In this document: positions 1 to 8,722 of the stretch, in pieces
Layout of the letters: every line of letters starts with the position of its first letter
Numbering within the stretch: the first letter of the stretch is position 1
Assembly (NCBI GenBank): GCA_965371445.1
Contig: CBDUYN010000015.1
Coordinates: 1-64,000, forward strand
Origin: DASWIG01 sp965371445
GTDB taxonomy: Bacteria; Acidobacteriota; Thermoanaerobaculia; Multivoradales; J023
Length of the DNA stretch: 64,000 nt
Reading direction: 5' to 3'
Notes under the pieces: model-generated
Database searches by the model: none
What the model saw: only the letters and a program-made list of their open reading frames with translations
Told to the model about the DNA's origin: nothing
Program-made: the position numbers and the translations under genes

Positions 1-69
1 TCCTCGGAGCCGCACCGGGGTCGAGTCCTAAGGTAGCCCAGTGAGCCGCCTCAGAGGATCCTTCGAGCT

Positions 70-98
70 GTCCAACAAAAACAGGCTGCGAGGTGTTA
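70..98 (+). promoter_or_regulatory. Shared promoter-like motif, copy 1
   Basis: GTCCAACAA (70-78), exactly 14 bases, then GTGTTA (93-98), about 100 bases before the CHAT-SAVED start. The same boxes with the same spacing recur at 7133 and 11897 upstream of the CBASS and type III-B loci. Fixed spacing with a variable spacer sequence is what a bipartite sigma-factor site looks like. Recognition by the ECF sigma factor encoded at 2324 is inference. Confidence 0.6.
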
Positions 99-200
99 GA
101 GGAGTGAAGGCCCATGCCAGCCCCGCCATCTGCGGCGCAAAGGTGAGGATAGGCGGCGGAAGGTAGCATCCACAGTACTGACGAAGAAGAGGACTGCGAC

Positions 201-2234
201 ATGCGCTACAAGAACTTCGGCATCGACATCCGGTCCACAGGGCCCGGAGAGCTCAAGGCGACGGTCGTCGACGCTCCGTTCCAGGATCGACCGGAGGTCC
301 TGTTCCCGCCGCCCCTCGACCCCCCGACGCTGGATCGCCTGCTGACAGTCGCGGAAGAGCAGGCGCGAGCCCGCCGAGACGAGGAGCCCGAGGGCAAGTC
401 GGACCGTGGGCAGCCGGCAGCTTCGAGCAAGCCTTCCCCGCAGGACGTAGGCAAGACGCTCTACCAGGCCGTCTTCAAGGACGAGCTGGGAGAGCTCTTC
501 ACCACCTGCCGCAGGTCACTACCGCAAGAGAAGCAAGTCGGCTTGCGTCTCCGGCTCACGTTTCGTCTCGACGACGAGGAGGCCGACTACCTCGCGGCTC
601 TTCCCTGGGAGCTCCTTTGGGATCCGAAAGACAGCGATTTCCTGGCACGCGACATTCGTACCCCGGTCGTCCGGCAACTGCTCAACCCTCATCCGACCAC
701 TACTCTCGACGTCGCGGGTCCGCTCCGGATCCTCGTCATCGACGCCGCGCCGGCGACGATGACCAAGCTCGACCTCAAGCTGGAAACCCAACGGATGCAG
801 GAAGCACTACAAACCCTCATCGACGCCGGAGAAGCTAAGCTCCTCCGGCTGCCGAACGTCTCGCTGGAGGCGCTACGCGACGCGCTCCGTGACGACGAGA
901 TCCACGTGCTCCACATCATGGGCCACGGGGGTTACCACGAAGGCTCGGGGATGGGAGCGATTTTCTTTGCCGCTCCGGACGGCAAGAAGGACCAGGTCGA
1001 CGGCGAAATGCTCGGCGCTCTTTTGAAGGGCATCCCCGAGCTCCGGCTGGTCGTCCTCAATGCTTGCGGGACGGCTCGCCATGCCGGCCGGGCCGGGGCA
1101 CCGCTCTTCTATGGCGTTGCCTCGGGAATCATCGACCGCACCGGCATCCCGGCGGTGGTGGCGAACCAGCACGTCATCTCCGACAAGGCGGCCATCGCTT
1201 TCAGCGACGTCTTCTACCGCCGGTTGGCGGCCCGGGATCCGATCGAGACGGCGATGAGCGAAGCGCGGTTACTTCTCAGTATGCGCACCTCGGAGTGGGC
1301 GACGCCGGTGCTCTTCCTGGCGGCGGAAGAGGGCAACATCTTTGGGACGGAAGGAAGAGCAGGGCGTACGGTCGCGGTGACACCCAACGCGTCGCGCGTC
1401 GAAAAGGCTCCTCTTCACGTCGGCCTGGTCAGCTTCATCGGATCCGGCAAGGACTCTGACCAAGGCATGTGGGGCCGGGAGATGAAGGAGCGCTGCGACG
1501 CCGTCCAGGATTTCACCGAGAGCTTTGATCCGGATTCGCCGAACGGACGCTTCATCCGCGAGCAACGCCTCTGGCAAGAGAAGGTCTTTCCGGACCTGCG
1601 CGAGGCGCTTCTCGACTTCGGGGATCAACAACGGCTTCATCTCGACCTGGCGGCCCATCAGTCGATCGCCTTTGCCGCCGGCTGGTTGTTGGAGGCCAAG
1701 AGCGGTCTCAAGGTGAGGGTGAAGCAACGGACCCAGGGGAATCCCCTGGACTGGCATCCGGAAGACGGTTCCGCTCCCCAGGGACAGCTCTGGCTGGACC
1801 GCGAGGACATCGAGCTGTCCTCCGCGGGGCCGGACGTGGCGATGGCGCTCAGCGTTAGCAATCCCGAAGTGGCACCGGAGGTGCGCGACTACGTCGAACG
1901 AGAAGGCCTCGCCGTCGGCCGGATCATCGACGCGGTGGTCGCACCTCAGCCCGGACAAAGATCCGTGAAAGGCGGTGAGCACTCCCTCCGGCTTGCCCAG
2001 GCTTTGGTCCATCGGGTTCGGCAGCGGCGACCGCACGAGCGCGGCGGTCGCCTTCACCTCTTCGGCTCGGCGCCCAACGCGCTCCTGTTCTACCTCGGGC
2101 AGCTCTCGCGCTCCTTCGGCCGCGTCGTCCTCTACGAGTACGCTTTCAACGTGGCGGACGGCTACAGCCGCTACCAGCGGTCCATCGAGCTGCCACCGCC
2201 CGACGAGGCGGCCGGGTTGCCGCCCGGCTGGTGA
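201..2234 (+). CDS. CHAT-SAVED fusion: cyclic-oligonucleotide-gated caspase-like protease
   Basis: 677 residues. The N-terminal two thirds is a CHAT (caspase-like) peptidase domain at about residues 165-385, with the catalytic pair visible as HIMGHG (His242) and NACGTA (Cys289). Residues about 405-665 match a SAVED domain, the cyclic-oligonucleotide sensor of CBASS and some type III CRISPR effectors; the HLFGSAPNALLFYLG stretch near the C terminus is characteristic. The expected behaviour is ligand binding by SAVED, oligomerisation and activation of CHAT proteolysis. SAVED-CHAT is the primary cyclic-nucleotide-triggered protease reported for the type III-B system of Haliangium ochraceum. Here it precedes a sigma/anti-sigma pair and lies in the same island as a CD-NTase and a Cas10, so either enzyme could supply the ligand. 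ATG start with an AGAGGA ribosome site; a shared promoter motif lies upstream. Confidence 0.88.
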   Translation: MRYKNFGIDIRSTGPGELKATVVDAPFQDRPEVLFPPPLDPPTLDRLLTVAEEQARARRDEEPEGKSDRGQPAASSKPSPQDVGKTLYQAVFKDELGELFTTCRRSLPQEKQVGLRLRLTFRLDDEEADYLAALPWELLWDPKDSDFLARDIRTPVVRQLLNPHPTTTLDVAGPLRILVIDAAPATMTKLDLKLETQRMQEALQTLIDAGEAKLLRLPNVSLEALRDALRDDEIHVLHIMGHGGYHEGSGMGAIFFAAPDGKKDQVDGEMLGALLKGIPELRLVVLNACGTARHAGRAGAPLFYGVASGIIDRTGIPAVVANQHVISDKAAIAFSDVFYRRLAARDPIETAMSEARLLLSMRTSEWATPVLFLAAEEGNIFGTEGRAGRTVAVTPNASRVEKAPLHVGLVSFIGSGKDSDQGMWGREMKERCDAVQDFTESFDPDSPNGRFIREQRLWQEKVFPDLREALLDFGDQQRLHLDLAAHQSIAFAAGWLLEAKSGLKVRVKQRTQGNPLDWHPEDGSAPQGQLWLDREDIELSSAGPDVAMALSVSNPEVAPEVRDYVEREGLAVGRIIDAVVAPQPGQRSVKGGEHSLRLAQALVHRVRQRRPHERGGRLHLFGSAPNALLFYLGQLSRSFGRVVLYEYAFNVADGYSRYQRSIELPPPDEAAGLPPGW

Positions 2235-2284
2235 CGGGGAGCCCGGCTCGTCGATGGCGGCGATGAGGTGATGAGGTCGGTCAG

Positions 2285-2314
2285 CTGACGACGGAGGCGC
2301 GGTCGTGGTAGCCT
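2285..2314 (+). promoter_or_regulatory. Putative housekeeping promoter of the sigma operon
   Basis: CTGACG, 18 bases, TAGCCT. The -10-like box ends 9 bases before the ATG at 2324 and no Shine-Dalgarno sequence precedes that ATG, so the transcript may be leaderless. The GTCCAACAA motif is absent here. Confidence 0.35.
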
Positions 2315-2323
2315 TTCACCTGT

Positions 2324-2995
2324 ATGCCGAAGAGCGGACGAGAGCACCGGCAGGCGAGCGAACGGGATCGTGGCTCGACGGCCGGCGACGACAAGGCCGT
2401 CGAACGCGCGGTCCGGGCGCTTCAGGCCGGGGCCGGGCCGGAAGCCTACGAGCCGATTTTCAACCGCTTCTATCGCCCTCTCTTCAAGTTCTTCGCAAAC
2501 CAGCCGGCTCTGCGCGAGGAGGCCGACGACCTGACCCAGGACACGTTGTTCCGAGCGTTCGAGAACATCGGCAAGTACAGCTCCGAGACGTGCTTCGGAG
2601 CCTGGCTACGCCGGATCGGCGAGAACGTATGGAAAAACGCCGTGCGCAAGAAGCAGAGTGCTCGGCGCGGAGCGCCTTTGGAATCGCTGGCGGCGATCGC
2701 CGAGGAGAGTGCCGCGGCCGACCAGCACCAGGCCCCGGTCTTCGCACAGAAGCTGCGAACGCCCGAGCAACTCGCGTTGACGGCGGAGCGCACCCGCGTG
2801 CTTCACGAGGCGTTGGACGAGCTGCCGCCGGGGATGCGCCGCTGTACCGAGCTTCGGCTCGGCCACGACCTCAAGTACCAGGAAATCGCCGACGTGACGG
2901 GGATCGGCCTCAACAGCGTACGATCCCAGCTCTTCGAGGCGCGGAAACGGCTGCGCCCGGTCCTCGACTCCTACTTCAACGATGCGGACTTCTGA
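2324..2995 (+). CDS. ECF-type RNA polymerase sigma factor
   Basis: 223 residues with sigma-70 region 2 at about 45-115 (a FYRPLFKFF segment, then an EEADDLTQDTLFRAF segment that fits the core-binding and -10-recognition part) and region 4 at about 155-215 (helix-turn-helix IADVTGIGLNSVRSQLF). Region 3 is absent, as in ECF sigmas. The N-terminal 30 residues are charged and low in complexity. It lies 89 bases after the CHAT-SAVED gene and 9 bases before a membrane anti-sigma-like gene. In Haliangium ochraceum a sigma factor and its inhibitor linked to a type III-B SAVED-CHAT are protease targets; the same role here is inferred from synteny. An obvious candidate regulon is the three GTCCAACAA-N14-GTGTT sites. 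Confidence 0.85.
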   Translation: MPKSGREHRQASERDRGSTAGDDKAVERAVRALQAGAGPEAYEPIFNRFYRPLFKFFANQPALREEADDLTQDTLFRAFENIGKYSSETCFGAWLRRIGENVWKNAVRKKQSARRGAPLESLAAIAEESAAADQHQAPVFAQKLRTPEQLALTAERTRVLHEALDELPPGMRRCTELRLGHDLKYQEIADVTGIGLNSVRSQLFEARKRLRPVLDSYFNDADF

Positions 2996-3004
2996 GAGGT
3001 TGCC

Positions 3005-3817
3005 GTGATTGTTCCGGACGAGCTGAAGGCTGCCGCGAGAGCTGTGATGGCTGCGAGACGTGAGCGACTCGGCGATCCCCCCACGCCGGAGCGGCTGCTG
3101 GCGTACAAGGACGGCCTGCTAGACGACGTGGAGCGCCAGGAAGTGGAGGAGAAGATCGCCGCCTTTCCCGAAGCGGCACGGGCACTGGCCGACCTGGAGG
3201 CCTTCCCGGACGTCGATGCGGCGGAGGGCGTCGAGGAGATCTCCGACGAGGAGCTCGCCGCCCACTGGCTGCGCTTCCACGAGCGGATCACGACCGGCGA
3301 GGCTCGGCCGGCGGAGGTGATCGAGATCGCGGAGCGAAAGGCGCTCGCCCCGAGACGCTGGCCGTCCCTTTCCCGGCTGGCGGCGGCGGCGATCCTGGCC
3401 TTCGGTCTCGGGCTGGGCTCCGGCCTGGTGATCGACCGGGCCGTCCGCGAGCCGCTGCCGCCTGCGGCGGTCAACGTGACCATCGCCTATCCGGAACCGG
3501 AAGGCACCGCCGCTGAGCGATCCAGCGTACCCACCGTGGTAGAGCTGCCGGAGTCGGCCGGAGCCTGGGTGCTGGTCCTGGGTCTCGTCGACGGACCCGC
3601 CGGTGCCGACTATTCGGCCACGATCGAGGACCCTCAAGGCGTCGAGGTGTGGACGGCGGACGGCCTTCGTCCGACGGCTGCGGGCACGTTCCACCTGGTC
3701 TTCCGCCGCGACTTCCTACCGCCGGGGGACTACCGGCTCTCCCTCCACGTCGGCGACGGGGTGGTGGCGTCCTATGTTTTCCGGCTTGTCGAGTCCGCCA
3801 CCGATTCCCGGGGATGA
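3005..3817 (+). CDS. Membrane-anchored anti-sigma-like protein
   Basis: 270 residues, GTG start, 9 bases after the sigma gene. The N-terminal ~115 residues are acidic and predicted cytoplasmic; the segment around LLAYKDGLLDDVERQEVEEKI resembles the helical start of anti-sigma domains but has no zinc-binding Cys/His. One transmembrane segment follows at about 122-143. The C-terminal ~125 residues are beta-rich (ending GDYRLSLHVGDGVVASYVF) and should be extracytoplasmic. Gene order and topology support an inhibitor that tethers the sigma factor to the membrane. If the cascade resembles that of Haliangium, cleavage of the cytoplasmic part by a CHAT protease would free the sigma factor; this is inference. 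Confidence 0.65.
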   Translation: MIVPDELKAAARAVMAARRERLGDPPTPERLLAYKDGLLDDVERQEVEEKIAAFPEAARALADLEAFPDVDAAEGVEEISDEELAAHWLRFHERITTGEARPAEVIEIAERKALAPRRWPSLSRLAAAAILAFGLGLGSGLVIDRAVREPLPPAAVNVTIAYPEPEGTAAERSSVPTVVELPESAGAWVLVLGLVDGPAGADYSATIEDPQGVEVWTADGLRPTAAGTFHLVFRRDFLPPGDYRLSLHVGDGVVASYVFRLVESATDSRG

Positions 3818-3957
3818 ATCCCCGGGCTACACTCTAAAAGGCGCTCTTCGAGCTTGCCGGCTAAAGCCGGAAGAATCCCGCGGCTTTAGCCGCAAAGCCC
3901 GTAGGGCGTCCTTTGGAATGTAGCCCGGGGATTTATCCCCGGGTGATCGATCCCCGG
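3807..3957 (+). repeat. Nested palindromic REP/BIME-like element
   Basis: Hairpin CCCGGGGAT/ATCCCCGGG at 3807-3826 and again at 3924-3943, with a 15-bp inverted repeat AATCCCCGGGCTACA (3817-3831) versus 3919-3933. Between them are palindromes CCGGCTAAAGCCGG (3857-3870) and GCGGCTTTAGCCGC (3880-3893). It fills the gap between the anti-sigma gene and the TPR-CHAT gene and could end or attenuate transcription there. Confidence 0.6.
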
Positions 3958-3980
3958 GTTTGGGCTGCTAAGCTACCCCC

Positions 3981-5738
3981 GTGGTCAGATCCAAAAAAGG
4001 GCAAAATCCGAGACGCCCGGCACGCCTCCGAAAGACCAGCTGGCTCCTCCCCCTGAGCCTGACGGCGCTCGCCTTGTCGACCGGCTGCGGCCCGTCGCCC
4101 AACGACCGGGCGACGGCGGAGGAGATCGCCTTGACCCCCGGAATGCGGGCGGACCGCACGATCTCCGGCCACCCCTACCGGTTCCGCTTTACCTTGGAGG
4201 AGGGCCGGTTCGCGCGCTTGGGCGTGGAGCAGCAGGGCCTCGACGTCGTCGTTTTCCTCTTCGACCCTTCAGACCGCCTGCAGTTTGAAATCGACAGTCC
4301 CAGCGGCAAGAAAGGTTGGGAAACCGTGCTGGTGGTAACCCCGGCCAGGGGCGAGTACCTCCTCGAGGTAAGGCCCTATACCGCCGGCGCCGAGGGACCT
4401 TTCGCCTTCGAGGTGTTCGAGCTGAGGGAGGCCGGCCGCGAGGACCGGTGGCGCGCGGAATCGGCCGCGGCCCTGGCGCGGGCAAACCGCCGGCGGCTGG
4501 AGAAAGACTTCCCGGCGGCGGCCGAGTCGTTCCGTCGAGCGCTGCCCGGACTTGAGGAGCTCGAGGATCACGAGGGCCTGGCACGGGCGAAGTGGCGTCT
4601 CGGCGAAGCCCTGGTGGAAACCGGGGAGCTGTTGCAGGCCTTGGCATTCCTGGAAGAGTCGGCCGCTCTCTTTCGGACGCTGGAAGACGGGGTGGGCGAG
4701 GCGCGAGCCCTGAACGATCTCGGTGCCCTGTGGCGGGAGCTGGGCGAACCGGACCGCGCCTCCACGGCTCACCGGCGCTCGCTCAAGCTTTACCGGCATG
4801 CCGGCGTCGAGAGCGGCGAGGGATCGGCCCTCAACAACCTGGGCCTCGTCGCCGAGACGGTCGGCGAGCTGTCCGGCGCCCTGGACCTCTACGAGCAGGC
4901 CCTGGCGATCTGGCGGCGGCTGGGTCGGCCCGCGTCAGAAGCTACGACGCTCCAAAACCTCGGCAGCCTCTATGCCCTCGTCGGACGAGACGAGGAAGCC
5001 CTCGACTTTTTGCAGCAGGCCGTGGACCTCCTGACCGCCGAAGAGCAGGAGCGCAAGCTCGTGGCGGCTTGGATCGAGCTCGGTTGGGCGCACCACCTGG
5101 CCGGGCAAAGCGAGATCGCCATGCAACGTTACAGCCAGGCCATGACCCTGGCGCGGCGGCTGGAAGACCGTCTGGGCGAAGCTGTGGCTCTCGACCGCCA
5201 GGGCACGGCCCTCCGCGCTCTTGGCCGCCACTCCGAGGCCGCGGCCTCCTACCTCCAGGCCCTGGACATCTTCCGCAAGGCCGAGCCGCTTCAGCGAAGG
5301 ACACATCCTGGCGAACCTCGGCTGGCTGGAGCTGATCCGCGGCGATCCGGCGGCGGCAGCGAGCCGGTTGGACGAGGCGGTGGCGATCCTCGCCGAAGCC
5401 GGCGACTCCAACGCCGAAATCTACGCTCTCGTCGGCCTGGCGCGCGCGGCCCGCCTCCAGGGCGACTTCGCCCCGGCTCGCCAGCATCTGGACCGGGCCG
5501 TCGAGCTCATCGAGGGCGTCCGCTCGGAGGTCCGGGGCGACCTGTCGCGGAGCTATTACCTGGCCACCCGTTACGACGCGTTCGAGGAGCTGGTGACGCT
5601 TCTGATGGAGCTGCACCAAGCCGACGACAGCGTGGGCTACGAGCGGCAGGCCCTGGAATACGCGGAGCGGGCGCGGGCGCGGAGCCTGCTCGAAGGGCTG
5701 ACCGCGGCCGCGACGTCCCGGCGCCACGCCGGCGCTGA
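3981..5738 (+). CDS. TPR-CHAT exported protein, N-terminal part (before frameshift)
   Basis: GTG start. A basic N terminus and a hydrophobic segment (residues ~20-33) end in LSTGC, a plausible though imperfect lipobox (Ser at -3), so the product may be an exported lipoprotein. Next come a beta-rich pre-peptidase-C-like region (~50-150) and tandem TPR repeats from about 165 (for example NNLGLVAETVGELSGALDLYEQAL). Real similarity stops near base 5286, where an extra C in GAGCCGC shifts the frame. Residues encoded beyond ~5290 in this frame are junk, and the true continuation is in the frame ending at 7128. Without the extra base the protein would be about 1,048 residues. The shift could be a sequencing error or a real knock-out. 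Confidence 0.7.
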   Translation: MVRSKKGQNPRRPARLRKTSWLLPLSLTALALSTGCGPSPNDRATAEEIALTPGMRADRTISGHPYRFRFTLEEGRFARLGVEQQGLDVVVFLFDPSDRLQFEIDSPSGKKGWETVLVVTPARGEYLLEVRPYTAGAEGPFAFEVFELREAGREDRWRAESAAALARANRRRLEKDFPAAAESFRRALPGLEELEDHEGLARAKWRLGEALVETGELLQALAFLEESAALFRTLEDGVGEARALNDLGALWRELGEPDRASTAHRRSLKLYRHAGVESGEGSALNNLGLVAETVGELSGALDLYEQALAIWRRLGRPASEATTLQNLGSLYALVGRDEEALDFLQQAVDLLTAEEQERKLVAAWIELGWAHHLAGQSEIAMQRYSQAMTLARRLEDRLGEAVALDRQGTALRALGRHSEAAASYLQALDIFRKAEPLQRRTHPGEPRLAGADPRRSGGGSEPVGRGGGDPRRSRRLQRRNLRSRRPGARGPPPGRLRPGSPASGPGRRAHRGRPLGGPGRPVAELLPGHPLRRVRGAGDASDGAAPSRRQRGLRAAGPGIRGAGAGAEPARRADRGRDVPAPRRR

Positions 5739-7128
5739 AAACATCGACGTCGAGCTCCGGCGACGCAAGCTGGCGGAGATTCGCGCCCTGGAGAAGCGGC
5801 GCATGACGGTCGTGCTCAAGCGCGCCTCCGGCGCGACCGTCGAGTCGGACGTACAGGATCCGCGAATCGAGCAGCTCGAGAAGCTCCTGCGGCAACGCTG
5901 GCTGGCGGTAGAGCAGCTGGAAAGCCCCGGGGCAGGAGACACCGCTCCGAGCACTCCTTTCAGTGCAGGAGAGATCCAGGCCCTCCTCGACGGAGAGACG
6001 CTGCTGGCGGTCTATCTCCTGGCGGAGCCGCACAGCTTCGCCTGGACGGTCGATCGCGAGCGCGTCGAGGTCCACAGGTTGCCGAGCAGGACGCGGATCG
6101 AGGAACGGGCTCGCCGGGCCGCGGCGGCGGTGGCGCAAAGCAACAAGCCGGCCTTCGCCGACCAGGCTCGACGGACCCTCGCAGCTCTGTCGGAAGCGGT
6201 GATCGAGCCCTTGGCCCCGCGTCTTGCCGGACGCCGCCGGCTGGCCGTGCTCGCCGACGGCGCCCTTCACTACGTGCCGTTCGCCGCTTTGCCGGCTCCC
6301 CGAGGCGACCCGGCGGACACGGTGGAGCCCCTCCTGGTGCGGCATGAGATCGTAACTCTGCCCTCGGCCGCGGTGCTCGCCTACCAGCGTCGTGCCCTCG
6401 CCGGCCGGCCGCCCGCGCCCAGGACGGTGGCGGTGATCGCCGATCCCGTCTTCGGACCCGACGACGAGCGGCTGAATCCGGCGCTCACCTCCTCCGAGGC
6501 CGTGCCCAAGGACCTCGAGCGCGCCGTGAGGTCCCTCGACCTGGACCGACTCGAGCGCTTGCGGTTCTCGGCGGCGGAGGCCGCGGCCATCCTGGCTCTG
6601 GTACCTGAAGAGACGAGCCTGGAAGCCCTCGGGTTTCAGGCCGACCGGGAGCTGGTGGAGAGCGGTCTCCTCGGAGGCTACCGTATCGTCCACTTCGCTA
6701 CCCATGGCCTGCTCCACCCGGTTCATCCCGGGCTGTCGGGAGTGGTCCTCTCCCTGCTCGACGAGGACGGGCGGCCTCAGGACGGTTTCCTGCGCGCCCA
6801 CGAGGTCGCGGCGCTCGACCTCCCCGCCGATCTCATCGTGCTCAGCGCGTGTAGCACCGGGCTGGGGCGAGAGGTCCGGGGCGAAGGGCTGGTGGGTCTC
6901 CCCCAGGCCTTCTTCCAGGCCGGCGCCCGCCGCGTGGTGGTCAGCCTCTGGAACGTCAACGACAGCGCGACCGCGGAGCTGATGGCGAGGTTCTACCGCC
7001 ATCTGCTCGAAGACGGCCTGCCGCCCGCGGCGGCGTTACGCGAGGCCCAGTTGGCGATCCTCGCCGAGGAGAGGTGGAAAGCCCCCTACTTCTGGGCGCC
7101 CTTCTTGCTGTCGGGCGATTGGCGTTAG
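5221..7128 (+). CDS. TPR-CHAT exported protein, C-terminal part with CHAT protease domain
   Basis: Authentic sequence starts near 5287 (SEGHILANLGW) and continues the TPR array of the preceding gene. A charged helical linker is followed by a CHAT peptidase domain over the last ~330 residues, with catalytic motifs HFATHG (His codon 6703) and LSACSTG (Cys codon 6850), and the family-typical end APFLLSGDWR. No ribosome site or start suits independent translation, so this is the second half of one gene split by a one-base shift. It sits after the sigma/anti-sigma pair, an arrangement common for exported ECF-linked CHAT proteins. It could be the second protease of a cascade, but a lipoprotein signal would place it outside the cytoplasm, which argues against that. 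Confidence 0.75.
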   Translation: MAATPRPRPPTSRPWTSSARPSRFSEGHILANLGWLELIRGDPAAAASRLDEAVAILAEAGDSNAEIYALVGLARAARLQGDFAPARQHLDRAVELIEGVRSEVRGDLSRSYYLATRYDAFEELVTLLMELHQADDSVGYERQALEYAERARARSLLEGLTAAATSRRHAGAENIDVELRRRKLAEIRALEKRRMTVVLKRASGATVESDVQDPRIEQLEKLLRQRWLAVEQLESPGAGDTAPSTPFSAGEIQALLDGETLLAVYLLAEPHSFAWTVDRERVEVHRLPSRTRIEERARRAAAAVAQSNKPAFADQARRTLAALSEAVIEPLAPRLAGRRRLAVLADGALHYVPFAALPAPRGDPADTVEPLLVRHEIVTLPSAAVLAYQRRALAGRPPAPRTVAVIADPVFGPDDERLNPALTSSEAVPKDLERAVRSLDLDRLERLRFSAAEAAAILALVPEETSLEALGFQADRELVESGLLGGYRIVHFATHGLLHPVHPGLSGVVLSLLDEDGRPQDGFLRAHEVAALDLPADLIVLSACSTGLGREVRGEGLVGLPQAFFQAGARRVVVSLWNVNDSATAELMARFYRHLLEDGLPPAAALREAQLAILAEERWKAPYFWAPFLLSGDWR

Positions 7129-7132
7129 AATC

Positions 7133-7161
7133 GTCCAACAATCTCACCCACGACGGTGTTG
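7133..7161 (+). promoter_or_regulatory. Shared promoter-like motif, copy 2
   Basis: GTCCAACAA (7133-7141), 14 bases, GTGTTG (7156-7161). It lies 66 bases before the small acidic gene and ahead of the CBASS genes. Same boxes and spacing as at 70 and 11897. Confidence 0.6.
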
Positions 7162-7227
7162 TGGAGAGTAGAGAGGACGGTCGCTGTGCGGTCCAAGCCG
7201 AAGGATGGCCGGAAAGGAGCTGAAACG

Positions 7228-7383
7228 ATGCCGAGACTACTGCCGAACGAGCTCACCCCCTGGCTCGCGGAGGAAGATCCCGACGAAGACCCCAAGACCG
7301 ACGAGACACCGAAGACAGGGCGTGACGGCGAGGTGGATCCCACGAAGAAGGAGGCGAGGGACACGTGGAGGACGCCGTCCTGA
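7228..7383 (+). CDS. Small acidic protein, paralogue A (51 aa)
   Basis: ATG preceded by a strong ribosome site, GGAAAGGAGCTGAA. The product is hydrophilic and acidic: an N-terminal LLPNELTPWL segment, an Asp/Glu-rich stretch, then a conserved tail TGRDGEVDPTKKEAR. The 52-residue paralogue at 11993 keeps the same tail, the same ribosome site and the same end (TPS). I do not recognise the family. Both copies sit directly downstream of the shared promoter motif and upstream of a defence operon, which suggests a regulatory or substrate role, for example a protease substrate, inhibitor or antitoxin-like peptide. That is speculation from position and composition. Confidence 0.65.
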   Translation: MPRLLPNELTPWLAEEDPDEDPKTDETPKTGRDGEVDPTKKEARDTWRTPS

Positions 7384-7411
7384 CCTCCCGTCTTCCCAAG
7401 CTGCCGGAGCT

Positions 7412-7486
7412 GCGCCACGAGCTTGTCGCCGGCCTCGCCGCCGCCCTCACGTACGGTGGGCTTGAGGTGACGTAGGCTCGTGGCGC
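7412..7486 (+). ncRNA. Conserved stem-loop downstream of small gene, copy A
   Basis: GCGCCACGAGC (7412-7422) pairs perfectly with GCTCGTGGCGC (7476-7486); the interior can fold further. The outer 11-bp stem is identical in copy B at 12171. No U-tract follows, so it is not a classical terminator. Bases 7487-7735 hold no gene that I can support. Confidence 0.55.
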
Positions 7487-7735
7487 AGCCGAAGCGGTCG
7501 CCGACGGGCCCGGTCTCCCCTGCGACGTGGCCGCCGGCTACGGTGCCCGCCCCGTCTGCACCCTGGTCGGCTTCGACGGCGATCACTCACCTCAGACGAA
7601 GACGAAGACAAGACGGCGATTGAGACTTTCACTACCGGCGCAAGACACGGTACGGCCGCTCGTGGGGACAGGGTTGAGCCGAGGAATTCTCAGTCGATCA
7701 TCACTGGACGGACAGTATTGACATGGAGGTCAAAA

Positions 7736-8722
7736 TTGGCAACCCAAACGCAGTTCACAGACTTTCTTCACGACATCGAGCCGAGCAGGACGACCAAGTC
7801 GGACGCCCAGAAGGCCCATGAAGACGTCAGGAAATTCCTAAAGGAGCACGAGACCTTCAAGGAGGTGCGAATCCGAGATTTTCTGTCAGGCTCCTACAAG
7901 CGAAACACTGCCATTCGTCCGAAAACCGAGGCAGGCGAGATCGAGCGGCCCGATGTCGACATCGCGGTCGTGACAAGCCACGGGCTTGGCGACAAACCGG
8001 CCGAGGTCCTCGACTTGGTCTACAAAGCCCTGAGCGACGGCTATAAAGACATCCGTAGGCAGCCCCGCTCGGTCGGTCTCTCGACGTCCAGCGCAGACAT
8101 GGACGTTGTCCCGCTCATTCAACCAAACGGGGGTACGATGTACATCCCCGACCGTAAGCTGGAGGAGTGGCTAGAGACCAACCCGGAGGGGCACACCGAT
8201 TGGACGACAGAACAAAATAAGGAGGCCGATGGTCGCTTCAAGCCCCTCGTCAAGCTGATGAAGTGGTGGCGACGCGAGAATCCTACGGTCTCAAAGAGGC
8301 CCAAGGGCTTTGTGATCGAGTGCTTCACCGCGGAGTGCATGAGCTACATCGAGACCCAGTACGCCGAACTCTTTGTCGGAACCCTGGAAGAAATCGTCGA
8401 TCGCTACCGGTCCTACATCGACACACAACTCGTACCGTCAGTGTCAGATCCTTCGGTGTCGGGAAACTCGGTGACGACCGGTCTTACCTTTGCGGCTTTC
8501 GAGGGTTTCTACAACAAGGTGGCGGCGCATGCCACACTGGGGCGCCAGGCTTTGGGAGAAGACGCAGAAAAGGCGACCGAGCTATGGTGGAAGATATTTG
8601 GATCGCGTTTCCCGAAGATCGAGGCAACCGCCAAGAGTCTTACTGCGTCAGCGACTAAAATTGCTCCGCTCACTTTCCCGAACCATCCTGTGCGACCCAA
8701 TCGACCGGAAGGTTTTGCATGA
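7736..8722 (+). CDS. cdnX: CBASS CD-NTase (cGAS/DncV-like nucleotidyltransferase)
   Basis: 328 residues. Nucleotidyltransferase core motifs: [11 protein letters not shown] (the GS motif, ~residue 52), PDVDIAVV (metal-binding DxD, ~residues 72-74) and MDVVPLI (third Asp, ~residue 123). The rest is the helical oligoadenylate-synthase-like C-terminal lobe. It should make a cyclic di- or trinucleotide when infection is sensed. Start chosen at TTG 7736 because GGAGGT lies 5 bases upstream; TTG 7718 is an alternative. It is coupled by a 4-base overlap to Cap2, so activation by conjugation of its C terminus is expected. Lower GC than its neighbours suggests transfer. The specific clade and product cannot be read from sequence alone. 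Confidence 0.88.
   Translation: MATQTQFTDFLHDIEPSRTTKSDAQKAHEDVRKFLKEHETFKEVRIRDFLSGSYKRNTAIRPKTEAGEIERPDVDIAVVTSHGLGDKPAEVLDLVYKALSDGYKDIRRQPRSVGLSTSSADMDVVPLIQPNGGTMYIPDRKLEEWLETNPEGHTDWTTEQNKEADGRFKPLVKLMKWWRRENPTVSKRPKGFVIECFTAECMSYIETQYAELFVGTLEEIVDRYRSYIDTQLVPSVSDPSVSGNSVTTGLTFAAFEGFYNKVAAHATLGRQALGEDAEKATELWWKIFGSRFPKIEATAKSLTASATKIAPLTFPNHPVRPNRPEGFA

Larger units (their letters stand above)
7115..7486 (+). repeat. Duplicated leader module, copy A
   Basis: Begins with the last codons of the TPR-CHAT gene (TCGGGCGATTGGCG then a stop), followed by the promoter motif, a leader, a small acidic gene and a stem-loop. The same order and largely the same sequence recur at 11873-12236. Divergence is greatest in the promoter spacer and the stem-loop interior. 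Confidence 0.8.

Noticed and set aside
114..146. Ten-codon upstream frame (MPAPPSAAQR) in the CHAT-SAVED leader
   Set aside because: Possible leader peptide, but the ribosome site is weak and there is no second copy to test it.
4942..7002. 686-codon minus-strand frame opposite the TPR-CHAT gene
   Set aside because: Shadow of a high-GC gene; the plus strand has TPR and CHAT motifs and the minus frame has none.
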